Shown here in pieces: positions 45,090 to 53,034 of a DNA stretch of 64,000 nucleotides. Each line of letters starts with the position of its first letter. The first letter of the stretch is position 1. This stretch comes from Lachnospiraceae bacterium C6A11 (GTDB lineage: Bacteria > Bacillota > Clostridia > Lachnospirales > Lachnospiraceae). Where the stretch lies: contig JNKY01000010.1 of NCBI GenBank assembly GCA_000702245.1, positions 186,001 to 250,000 of the forward strand, written 5' to 3'. Under the pieces are notes generated by a model, which had not been told where the DNA came from, did no database searches, and saw only the letters and a list, made by a program, of their open reading frames with translations. The position numbers were made by a program, and so were the translations under genes.

Positions 45090-45118
45090 TTTACAAGGCA
45101 ATATATGTGGTGTACATT
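45090..45118 (+). promoter_or_regulatory. Possible promoter of the symporter gene
   Basis: TTTACA (45090-45095), a 17-nt spacer, then TACATT (45113-45118). Moderate match. Confidence 0.4.
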
Positions 45119-45196
45119 TATGTAGGATTAATTTTGCAGTTGTTTGGTGGCATGAAACGGACGGCTGCAGATATTTAAAATGTGGAGGGAATAAAC

Positions 45197-46738
45197 ATGA
45201 CTACAGCACAGATTGGAATTGTGACTGCAATAGGCGTATATCTTGTTGTTATGCTTATTGTCGGATTCTTAAGTTCCAGAAACACAAACGATGTCGGGGA
45301 TTTTTATCTCGGCGGACGTAAGCTTGGACCGTTTGTAACTGCCATGAGTGCGGAGGCTTCTGATATGAGCTCCTACCTTCTTATGGGCGTTCCGGGACTT
45401 GCTTATTTTTCAGGACTTGCGGATGCAGGCTGGACAGCTATCGGACTTGCTATAGGTACTTACCTTAACTGGCTGTTCGTTGCAAAACGTCTTCGTAACT
45501 ATTCTGCAGAGATCCGGGCTATTACCATTCCTGAATTCTTTAAGAAGAGATTCAAGGATAACAGCAATATCCTTCTGCTTATCGGTGCGATCGCTATCAT
45601 AATCTTCTTCGTGCCTTATACTGCATCGGGCTTCTCTGCCTGCGGCAAGCTTTTTAAGACACTGTTCAATGTCGATTATCAGCTCGCAATGGTTGTTTCT
45701 GCGATCATAATCATTGGATATACATCAACGGGTGGTTTCCTTGCGGCTTCAAGGACCGACTTTATCCAGTCTATCATCATGACGATAGCGCTTCTTATCG
45801 TACTTGGTTATGGTATCTCAAATGCCGGCGGACTCAGTGCGGTTATCGATAATGCAGAAAGCCTGAAGGGGTATTTCACCTTCAGTCAGACTCACAGCAA
45901 TGTGACCGGCGGTGGAAGTCCGTTTAAGTTGTTTAATATAGTTACAACAATGGCCTGGGGACTTGGATATTTCGGTATGCCTCACGTACTTCTCAGATTT
46001 ATGGCTATAAAGAATCCGAATCAGCTGAAGCTTTCAAGAAGGATCGCAAGTATCTGGGTTGTATTTTCACTTGGAATCGCTGTATTTCTTGGTATCATCG
46101 CAAGAGCTATGAAGGATCTTCCTGATATGCTTGATCAAAGCGACCTTACAAGTTCATCAAAGGCTGAGACACTTATCGTTGAGATCGCAAATATGATAAG
46201 TAGGCACGGTTTTGCATTTGCGCTTATCGGCGGTCTGATCATTGCGGGCATACTTGCGTCAACAATGTCTACTGCGGATTCACAGCTGATCGCTGCTTCA
46301 TCTGCGGTTTCCGAAAATATCATTCAGGACGTATTTAAGGTTAAGATGAATGAGAAGATGGCAATGCTTACTGCAAGACTTACACTTATCGTAGTTGCAG
46401 TACTTGGTATCGTGCTTGCATGGAATCCGGACAGCTCTGTATTTAACATCGTATCCTTTGCGTGGGCTGGCTTTGGTGCGGTATTCGGACCGGTTATGAT
46501 CATGGCACTCTTCTGGAAGCGCGCAAATAAATACGGTGCGCTCGCCGGAATGCTTGGTGGCGGCGGAATGATCTTTATCTGGAAGTTCGCAGTCAGACCT
46601 ATGGGCGGTGTATGGGATCTCTACGAGCTCCTTCCGGCCTTCCTTACAGGACTCATCCTTATCGTTATCGTAAGTCTTCTTACTCCAAAGCCGGAAGCTG
46701 AGATCGTTGAAGAGTTTGAAAAAGTTAAGGCGATGTAA
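45197..46738 (+). CDS. putP: Sodium/proline symporter (PutP-like)
   Basis: It has 513 aa starting at ATG 45197, 7 nt after GGAGGG; a GTG at 45182 is not supported. It shows the 13-helix plan of the SSS family, with GDFYLGGRKLGPFVTAMSAEASDMSSYL, the Na+ site region, and the family pattern FWKRANKYGALAGMLGG near the C-terminus. PutP is the closest named group; pantothenate or other SSS transporters are less likely because of length and motif. It is a single-gene transcript between two terminators. Confidence 0.88.
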   Translation: MTTAQIGIVTAIGVYLVVMLIVGFLSSRNTNDVGDFYLGGRKLGPFVTAMSAEASDMSSYLLMGVPGLAYFSGLADAGWTAIGLAIGTYLNWLFVAKRLRNYSAEIRAITIPEFFKKRFKDNSNILLLIGAIAIIIFFVPYTASGFSACGKLFKTLFNVDYQLAMVVSAIIIIGYTSTGGFLAASRTDFIQSIIMTIALLIVLGYGISNAGGLSAVIDNAESLKGYFTFSQTHSNVTGGGSPFKLFNIVTTMAWGLGYFGMPHVLLRFMAIKNPNQLKLSRRIASIWVVFSLGIAVFLGIIARAMKDLPDMLDQSDLTSSSKAETLIVEIANMISRHGFAFALIGGLIIAGILASTMSTADSQLIAASSAVSENIIQDVFKVKMNEKMAMLTARLTLIVVAVLGIVLAWNPDSSVFNIVSFAWAGFGAVFGPVMIMALFWKRANKYGALAGMLGGGGMIFIWKFAVRPMGGVWDLYELLPAFLTGLILIVIVSLLTPKPEAEIVEEFEKVKAM

Positions 46739-46841
46739 AAGCCGTGGTTGAGATACAGAATGATGAAAGGTGGAGGAAAAGCATCATTACAGTAGATCAG
46801 GTTATTTAAATATGGTATAAGATTATAAATGAAATGAAGAG

Positions 46842-46870
46842 CAGGGAGAAGTTTTATCTCCCTGTTTTTT
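46842..46870 (+). terminator. Terminator after the symporter gene
   Basis: CAGGGAGA (46842-46849) pairs with TCTCCCTG (46857-46864), followed by TTTTTT. Confidence 0.9.
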
Positions 46871-46933
46871 CATGTCATAATTCTTGAAGATGATTCGTAA
46901 ATAATTATAAACGGAGATATTTTTGGTAAAGTG

Positions 46934-46985
46934 TTGACAAATGTGTCTAAAAAGCTTAGACTAAAGTTGTCTAATAATCATAGAC
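46934..46985 (+). promoter_or_regulatory. Promoter with two operator-like palindromes before the blaI-like gene
   Basis: TTGACA (46934-46939) and TAGACT (46957-46962) have a 17-nt spacer. Two palindromes of 17 bp, GTCTAAAAAGCTTAGAC (46945-46961) and GTCTAATAATCATAGAC (46969-46985), are spaced 24 bp apart. One covers the spacer and -10, and the other covers the start region. This is a typical repressor arrangement for BlaI/MecI proteins, but the core GTCTA differs from the staphylococcal TACA-N2-TGTA. Confidence 0.75.
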
Positions 46986-47061
46986 ATAAACGCTGTCTGG
47001 TGATGTTAACATTCCGGACAAGTCAGAATAATGGATTAACTATACTTGAGAGGTGAAATAT

Positions 47062-47445
47062 ATGCATCTTACTGAAGCTGAAAAAAGCTTAATGGAAATA
47101 ATATGGGAAAAGAGAGAAATGCCTGCAAAGGAGCTTGTAAGTCTGGCGGATGAACGGCTCGACTGGCGCAGGACAACAATGTACACGATACTGAAAAGGC
47201 TGATAGAGAAAGGCATGGTACAAAATGAGAATGCGAAGATATGCTGCCTCATTTCAGAAGAGGAATATGAGGCTATGCAGAAAAAACGTGCAATCAGAAA
47301 GTACTTTGGCGGATCGCTCCCGGAATTCGTAAATGCCTTTATCAGAGAAGAGAAGCTTAGTGAGAAGGATATACAGGAACTGGAGGAAATCATTAACTCA
47401 TACAAGGAGTCCAGAGGGGCTGACAGTTGCAAGACTAAGTATTGA
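47062..47445 (+). CDS. BlaI/MecI-family transcriptional repressor
   Basis: It has 127 aa, starting at ATG 47062, 8 nt after GAGAGG; a GTG at 47053 overlaps that site. The N-terminal winged helix has LTEAEKSLMEIIWE and RRTTMYTILKRLIEKGMV, the family recognition region, and the C-terminal helix dimerises. It is probably released by cleavage through the M56 protein encoded next. The two palindromes upstream are its likely targets. The regulon may include more than beta-lactam resistance, since no beta-lactamase or PBP gene is near. Confidence 0.9.
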   Translation: MHLTEAEKSLMEIIWEKREMPAKELVSLADERLDWRRTTMYTILKRLIEKGMVQNENAKICCLISEEEYEAMQKKRAIRKYFGGSLPEFVNAFIREEKLSEKDIQELEEIINSYKESRGADSCKTKY

Positions 47446-47498
47446 GAGTGAGAGATAACACATTGATAAATAGTGTTTTGTGAGTGAGGGGGGATAGG

Positions 47499-49784
47499 AT
47501 GAAAAGTATTTTTCTTTTCTATTTCAACGGGCTGCCATTAACGATACTTCTGATACTGGTTGTGTTGGGGCTTCGTTATATTTTCAGAAAACAGTCCAAG
47601 AGAACACTTAATTACATATGGATACTTCTTCTTGTCAGACTGCTGGTTCCGTTTTCACTTCCGGCTGATTTTTCGGTGATTCCGAATTCAAGCGAGATAC
47701 TGGGGATAGATGAGAATAACATTGGGGCTCAGAATAAAGACATAGAAGAATATGTGAATGGCGGAAGAGCGGGCCGCGTGGAGAATACAGTAGAGTCAGG
47801 CGATAGTTCCGGGAATACTGCTGTTTATGATCGGAATGGAAGCGATGTTCTTAATAATTCGACTGATAAAGTAACTGATAATTTGGTGAGTGATAAAACA
47901 GCTGATAATTTGGTGATTGATAAAACGGCTGATAATCCGGTGGACGACACGAGTGCTGTTAATAAGGTGGATAATCCAAATAACAGTGCTGGAAACAGTG
48001 ATTCGGAGATAACCGCTGTAAATTCCACAGACCGGGTTGGTAAGAATAACAGTAATAAACAAGTTGATGATAGTAAAGTATCAGTAATGTCCGGAAATAG
48101 TGTTACAGATATTGTTTTGATACTTGCAACTTCCTTCTGGCTGGCAGGTATTGCAATGATGGGCTTCTATTATCTGGGACGTCAGTCGCAGTTCAGAAAG
48201 AAGTGTGACGAGGCTGCTTTGGCTGAAGGCGAGAAAAATGTATTTTTGTGGAAATACGCAAAGGATGCTTGCGTCACGGGATTGGTGAGGCCAAGGATAT
48301 ATCTGCCGGAGAATCTTAAGGGCAGTAAATATGAAATGGTTCTTAATCATGAGAGAATGCACATCAGGAGACATGACAATGTGCTGCTGTTCCTGTATTT
48401 TATCGCGCTTATGCTTAACTGGTTCAACCCTCTTATGTGGGTGGTATTTGCTATGGTTCAGCAGGATATCGAGCTTGCCTGCGATGAGAGTATATTACTA
48501 AATGCTTCGGTTGAGCAGAAAAAGGAATATGCAAGGACGATTCTTTACCTGGGCGTTAGCAGAAGAACGGAGCTTTTCAGGGCGGTTTCTTTCGGGAAGG
48601 GAAAACTTAAGGAAAGAATCCTTCATATCGGTGAGGAGCATAAGAGCCATAAGGGACGAACGGCTGTAATGATTATGCTGCTTGCGACGATGACAGTGCT
48701 TTGTGCTTGCAGCAGGAAGGACAGCAAGGAGTCTGAAGATAATAAGAAGAGTGAAAATACAACTATTGCTACAGAAGATACTACAGACGAGAATACTTCC
48801 GAGAGCGAGGAAGAAAAAAGAGCCAGAGAGGAAGAAGAGGAACGTAAAAAACGCGAGGCTGAAGAGAAAGAAAGGCTTGAAGCTGAGGCAAAAGCAAAAC
48901 AGGAAGAAGAAGCGGAAAGAAAGGCTAAGTACGAGGCGGAGTGGGCAAGGATTAAAGCTGAAAATGAAGAGAGAAAACCGAAACTTGTCAGCTCTGATAC
49001 ATATGTGATAGAGGGCACGCATATTGACGATGAGGCGTTTACTCTTGATATTCATGAAGAAATAGTCGGGCTTGTAAGCTATAAGGTTGACAGATTTGAC
49101 GATGGAAGTTTTAAGCTGACTTTTTATCATGATAATTCAAGGATAAGAAATAATCGTGGACAGCTTATGACAGTTGAATGGATGGATTTCAGAGATCTCT
49201 ATATACCGGAGGTGGATGATGTGGATTCGCCAATATATACAGAGTGGGAGGACAGACGCAATACGCTCATATTTGGTAATCTGGATGGATTATACTTCGA
49301 CCAATATTATACTCTTTGGACGGCATTTAACAGTCCCGGAGGGGAATTTGGCGTGATCTATCCGGATGAAGAGAATCTGGGCGGATACTGTATTTTCCAG
49401 ACGGGCAGTCCGGAAATGTACTTGGAAGAAGGATATTTGCTGGAATATTTGGAGTGTGAAGATTATCTGAGATATGATCTTTGCAATAGTCTTTTTGTAA
49501 AGAACATGCCTGACGAAAAAATGACCGATGAATATAAAGAGATCTTGCAAACCAGATTTGAAAGGGCTGTGAAAGAGCTTGATGATGGTACGGTTGCACC
49601 GGATGATGAGAATTCACCATATCCTGAAGAGCCGGGTATAGAGGCTGATTATATTGAAGGGTTTAAAAAACTGAAAGTGCGAAGAGAAGCTATTGATAAG
49701 ACATGGCTTGAAGAAGCTCTGATAAGGGATGTAGAATCTGCTGAACTGTTTTTGAAGAATTGGAATGAGGAGCAGGATAATTGA
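47499..49784 (+). CDS. Large BlaR1-like M56 membrane protease with unusual outer domains
   Basis: It has 761 aa starting at ATG 47499. N-terminal helices are followed by an Asn/Asp/Ser-rich loop (about 80-205) with imperfect repeats SDKTADNLVIDKTADN, and another helix (about 207-228). The zinc motif HERMH is at 284-288 and ACDE lies farther on. A fourth helix ends in LCACS (about 395-406), then a Glu/Lys/Arg-rich charged coil and a C-terminal domain of about 260 residues. No SxxK penicillin-binding motif of the BlaR1 sensor domain is visible. The signal is therefore unknown. It is the partner of the BlaI-like repressor 53 nt upstream. Confidence 0.85.
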   Translation: MKSIFLFYFNGLPLTILLILVVLGLRYIFRKQSKRTLNYIWILLLVRLLVPFSLPADFSVIPNSSEILGIDENNIGAQNKDIEEYVNGGRAGRVENTVESGDSSGNTAVYDRNGSDVLNNSTDKVTDNLVSDKTADNLVIDKTADNPVDDTSAVNKVDNPNNSAGNSDSEITAVNSTDRVGKNNSNKQVDDSKVSVMSGNSVTDIVLILATSFWLAGIAMMGFYYLGRQSQFRKKCDEAALAEGEKNVFLWKYAKDACVTGLVRPRIYLPENLKGSKYEMVLNHERMHIRRHDNVLLFLYFIALMLNWFNPLMWVVFAMVQQDIELACDESILLNASVEQKKEYARTILYLGVSRRTELFRAVSFGKGKLKERILHIGEEHKSHKGRTAVMIMLLATMTVLCACSRKDSKESEDNKKSENTTIATEDTTDENTSESEEEKRAREEEEERKKREAEEKERLEAEAKAKQEEEAERKAKYEAEWARIKAENEERKPKLVSSDTYVIEGTHIDDEAFTLDIHEEIVGLVSYKVDRFDDGSFKLTFYHDNSRIRNNRGQLMTVEWMDFRDLYIPEVDDVDSPIYTEWEDRRNTLIFGNLDGLYFDQYYTLWTAFNSPGGEFGVIYPDEENLGGYCIFQTGSPEMYLEEGYLLEYLECEDYLRYDLCNSLFVKNMPDEKMTDEYKEILQTRFERAVKELDDGTVAPDDENSPYPEEPGIEADYIEGFKKLKVRREAIDKTWLEEALIRDVESAELFLKNWNEEQDN

Positions 49785-49839
49785 TTACAGATAAAGAAAT
49801 AGTGACAGACACTACACTTAAATGATATGTAATTTATTA

Positions 49840-49878
49840 AAAAAGGAATCGGAGGTACAAACTGAAGATTCCTTTTTT
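49840..49878 (+). terminator. Terminator after the M56 gene
   Basis: AAAAAGGAATC (49840-49850) pairs with GATTCCTTTTTT (49867-49878). Confidence 0.8.
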
Positions 49879-49967
49879 AATGAAAATGTAGCTGATTTTG
49901 TCAGGTTTTGGAAATTGAATTCGTATTATATTATGAATGGTCATTCATGATTAAGGAGGAAGATGTC

Positions 49968-50552
49968 TTGAAGAAAAGGGGCGTTAGTTTTGATAATTAT
50001 ATGAATCTTTTGCGAGAAAAGGATGAAAGAGCGCTGGATTTCGTGATTGATGAGTATGGTGGACTGATAATGTCGGTGATAAGGCGCTTGTTAGGAGGCT
50101 TTCCGGAAGAACAGGAGGAGTGCTTTAATGATGTTTTGATGAAGATCTGGGAGCATTCAGAGGATTATAACGAGGAACTGTGTGAATTCAGAGGATGGGC
50201 AGCGGCCATAGCGCGTTATCAGTCAATCGACCGCCTGAGAAGGATTAAGCGTGATAATGAACGGAGTGTTCTTCAAGACATTGATGAAATGAGTGAAAGC
50301 TTGTCGAAGGATGAGGAGGCATTTCGGAGGATAGAGGAAACGATTGACGACGAGATCGGAAGTATGATCGAATGCCTGTCGCCGGATGACAGGGAAATAT
50401 TCAGAAGACTTTACGTTGAAGGCGAATCTGCAAAAGAAGTAGGAGAGAAACTGGATATATCAGAGTCAAATGTATACAGCAGAGCCTCCAGGGGCAGGAA
50501 GAAGCTAAGGATGTTTTTGAAGGACCGAAGGGAGAATGAATATGGAAGATAA
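49968..50552 (+). CDS. RNA polymerase sigma-70 family (ECF-type) factor
   Basis: It has 194 aa starting at TTG 49968, since AAGGAGG (49953-49959) is 8 nt upstream; an ATG at 49947 has no such site. Region 2 shows ECFNDVLMKIWEH and FRGWAAAIARYQSIDRLR. Region 4 has LSPDDREIFRRLYVEGESAKEVGEKL and an HTH with SESNVYSRASRGRKKLR. It is a short alternative sigma factor. A 16-bp palindrome ATGAATGgtCATTCAT (49933-49948) just upstream could be a control site. It overlaps the next gene, its probable anti-sigma factor. Confidence 0.88.
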   Translation: MKKRGVSFDNYMNLLREKDERALDFVIDEYGGLIMSVIRRLLGGFPEEQEECFNDVLMKIWEHSEDYNEELCEFRGWAAAIARYQSIDRLRRIKRDNERSVLQDIDEMSESLSKDEEAFRRIEETIDDEIGSMIECLSPDDREIFRRLYVEGESAKEVGEKLDISESNVYSRASRGRKKLRMFLKDRRENEYGR

Positions 50553-51852
50553 TATTTATAAGCTTCTAAATAAAATAGAGACTGATACAAGTATTTATGA
50601 AGAGCATGATCTATCTGAGCATGAGAAGAAACGTCTTAAAGAAGGGCTTCACAGGAAGATTGGAGCATCAGGTGAGAAGAAGGTTAAAGGAAACAGACAT
50701 ATTAAGGCAGCTGCCATAGCGGCAATATGCGTATTGGTGGGTGGAGGAATAGCGACTGCACTGATACTCGGTAATGAGAAAAAAGATGAAAACATAAAAG
50801 AAGAATACGTGCAGAATGCCACGATACTTGAGAAGGAGGATGTAACTGTTCAGGAGGAAATAAGCAGCAGACGCTATGAAGAGTTTACAGATGTAAATGG
50901 TGATGTTAAGATTCGTGTGGATATCGACCTTGTGGAAGAAGATATTAAGATGCCGGTTGTTCAGGTGGAATGCTGCGAGATATCAGATGAAGATATTAAA
51001 AAATGGGAAGAAGTTTTTTTTGGCGAAAATGCAGTTACAGAGCAGGAAGGGAATTTGAAGTACGAGCGTAAGTATACAGCGAATGGTGTGAATGGGCTTG
51101 AAGCAGTGATTGGTATATGTAATCGTGATGAGGCCGATTTTAAGGTCCATTCAATGTATTTCTATTATCTGGATAGCAAAAAGGTATATCAGAAATATCC
51201 ATATAAGAGTATTACTTTGGATGAAGCAAAAATAATTGGTGATCAGCTCATAGATAAACTTGGAATACAAGATAATTGGATGTTTTATGAGTCTGATTCA
51301 TACGATGATGGGAAGGATCAATGTGTCCACAATCTGAGATATTGCTTTTGTGTTGACGGTACTCCTGTCGTGCCTTTGTGGCTTTCGTACCTTACTAATG
51401 ACGAGGGGCTGGGAAAGATTTATCATAGCGAAATTCAGATTCAGGTAATAAATGGTGAGGTGTTAGGTGTGTCTCTGTATACACCGATGTTTAAAAAAAA
51501 GGTTCTTGAAGATGATGCAGAAATAATACATATTGATGAGGCTTATGACATATTTAAGGAACAGGCGCAGACGTATTTTAGCAAGGAAAGGGTAAGTGAC
51601 ATTGAAGACCCAAGTTATGCTGCATCCCATTGCTATGTAAAGTTTGATGGTGTTAGAAAGGCGCTTGTCAGAGTTGAAGATAAGGATAATAAGGGTACTT
51701 ATTATCTGGTTCCGGCATGGCTTTTCTATGGATGGACATATTATGTTGATCATGATATAGACTTCCCTACGGGACAATACGCTTATTCAGTGCCATTAAT
51801 TGTTATCAATGCACTTGATGGAAGCGTTATAGAAAAGGATAGAGGATATTGA
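50542..51852 (+). CDS. Probable anti-sigma factor with extracellular sensor domain
   Basis: It has 436 aa. ATG 50542 lies 7 nt after GGGAG and overlaps the sigma gene by 11 nt, which points to coupled translation. A short Lys/Glu-rich cytoplasmic N-terminus (about 1-54) is followed by one membrane helix (about 55-77) and an outer domain of about 360 residues with no family that I recognise. The topology of a cytoplasmic segment that could bind the sigma factor, one helix and a sensor domain is typical of anti-sigma factors, but there is no clear zinc-binding ZAS motif. Confidence 0.65.
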   Translation: MEDNIYKLLNKIETDTSIYEEHDLSEHEKKRLKEGLHRKIGASGEKKVKGNRHIKAAAIAAICVLVGGGIATALILGNEKKDENIKEEYVQNATILEKEDVTVQEEISSRRYEEFTDVNGDVKIRVDIDLVEEDIKMPVVQVECCEISDEDIKKWEEVFFGENAVTEQEGNLKYERKYTANGVNGLEAVIGICNRDEADFKVHSMYFYYLDSKKVYQKYPYKSITLDEAKIIGDQLIDKLGIQDNWMFYESDSYDDGKDQCVHNLRYCFCVDGTPVVPLWLSYLTNDEGLGKIYHSEIQIQVINGEVLGVSLYTPMFKKKVLEDDAEIIHIDEAYDIFKEQAQTYFSKERVSDIEDPSYAASHCYVKFDGVRKALVRVEDKDNKGTYYLVPAWLFYGWTYYVDHDIDFPTGQYAYSVPLIVINALDGSVIEKDRGY

Positions 51853-51863
51853 TAGTTGTGATT

Positions 51864-51893
51864 AAAGCAGCGGAGATGATAATCCGCTGCTTT
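51864..51893 (+). terminator. Terminator of the sigma/anti-sigma operon
   Basis: AAAGCAGCGGA (51864-51874) pairs with TCCGCTGCTTT (51883-51893); the tail is T-rich but interrupted. Confidence 0.75.
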
Positions 51894-51995
51894 ATGTTTG
51901 TATTTAATACAGAAAAACGCGGGGTTGCGCTATCGTAGGAATCGTTAGTATAATAAGACAATAGTTGTTAGGTGAGTATTGTCAGGGGTATAAAG

Positions 51996-52742
51996 ATGAA
52001 GAAAAATATAAAAATGATAATAAGTTATGATGGGACGAGGTATTTTGGCTGGGAGCATCAGCCAAATACAGATATGACCATTCAGGGGAAGCTGGAAAAT
52101 GTATTAAATATTATGATTGCTGGTGAGGGCGTTACGGTTATCGGGGCTGGGCGTACGGATGCAGGCGTTCACGCAAGAGCGATGACTGCGAATGTGATAC
52201 TTGATACGGATATGTCCTGCGACGAGATACGCATCTACATGAACCGCTATCTGCCGGAGGATATCAGCGTGAATAAGGTTACCGAGGCGTCGGATCATTT
52301 CCACAGCCGTTACAATGCGAAGGGCAAGACCTACAGATATACCTGCTGGGTCGGAGACGTGAAACCTGTATTTGACAGGAAATACGTTTCGGTTCTGGAT
52401 AAGCAGCCGGATGTTGAAAAGATGAGGGAGGCTGCTGAGAAGCTGATCGGTATGCATGACTATAAGAGCTTCTGCGGTAATCCGAAGATGAAGAAGTCAA
52501 CGGTCAGGGTTGTGGACAGCATCAGGATTGAAGAGAGCGGAAATTATCTGAGGCTGTATTTTCACGGAAACGGCTTTCTGCAGAATATGGTGCGCATCAT
52601 GACGGGAACTCTTCTGGAGGTCGGGTTCGGTAAGAAAAAGCCGGAAGATATAGATACTATCATAGAGGGAAAGGACAGGCAGCTTGCGGGCTTTACCGCT
52701 GAAGCGAAGGGCCTGACTTTAATGAAGGTTGATTATGAATGA
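51996..52742 (+). CDS. truA: tRNA pseudouridine(38-40) synthase
   Basis: It has 248 aa from ATG 51996 (CAGGGG 7 nt upstream). It isomerises uridines 38-40 in the anticodon stem of tRNAs. Catalytic Asp55 lies in GAGRTDAGVHA, with the N-terminal ISYDGTRYFGWE and the C-terminal FLQNMVRIMTGTLLEVGFG conserved. It is monocistronic here, between a terminator and the carB leader. Confidence 0.96.
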   Translation: MKKNIKMIISYDGTRYFGWEHQPNTDMTIQGKLENVLNIMIAGEGVTVIGAGRTDAGVHARAMTANVILDTDMSCDEIRIYMNRYLPEDISVNKVTEASDHFHSRYNAKGKTYRYTCWVGDVKPVFDRKYVSVLDKQPDVEKMREAAEKLIGMHDYKSFCGNPKMKKSTVRVVDSIRIEESGNYLRLYFHGNGFLQNMVRIMTGTLLEVGFGKKKPEDIDTIIEGKDRQLAGFTAEAKGLTLMKVDYE

Positions 52743-52796
52743 ATAATATGCATAAAAATTGTATAATATGCAAAATATACACATAATATACATTTT

Positions 52797-52854
52797 AACA
52801 CGAATCGTGTTTACATAAAAACATTCAAAAAATGACGTATTTACGTCATTTTTT
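52797..52854. terminator. Palindrome and terminator between truA and carB
   Basis: AACACGA-a-TCGTGTT (52797-52811) is a perfect palindrome. A few bases on, AAAAAATGACGTA (52827-52839) and TACGTCATTTTTT (52842-52854) form a near-perfect A/T-flanked terminator that could work in both directions. The first palindrome could be an operator; nothing identifies its protein. Confidence 0.7.
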
Positions 52855-52912
52855 ATTGCTTGAAAAAATTAAGAAAAAATGCAAAAAATATGTGGCATTT
52901 TAATAACTGTAA

Positions 52913-53034
52913 TGCTATAATATGGCAGATAGCGGCATGGAACCATTAGCCATGCAGTAAAACAAGAGATATGGCGACCTGTATTTTACAGAAGCCATGA
53001 ATAATAAAGAGAGAAGTAAAGGAGGTATTACTTC
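52913..53034 (+). promoter_or_regulatory. carB promoter and leader
   Basis: An extended -10, TGCTATAAT (52913-52921), is present with only a weak -35. The leader contains stems GCATGG/CCATGC (52935-52940 and 52950-52955) and ATGGC/GCCAT (52971-52975 and 52994-52998). No PyrR-type terminator is visible. AAAGGAGG precedes the start codon. Confidence 0.5.

Noticed and set aside
44903-45178. 91-codon frame across the end of the heptad lipoprotein
   Set aside because: It overlaps a real gene out of frame and crosses the terminator; no ribosome binding site.
47499-49784. Genuine beta-lactam sensor BlaR1
   Set aside because: The M56 protease is clear, but no SxxK penicillin-binding site or neighbouring resistance gene is visible.
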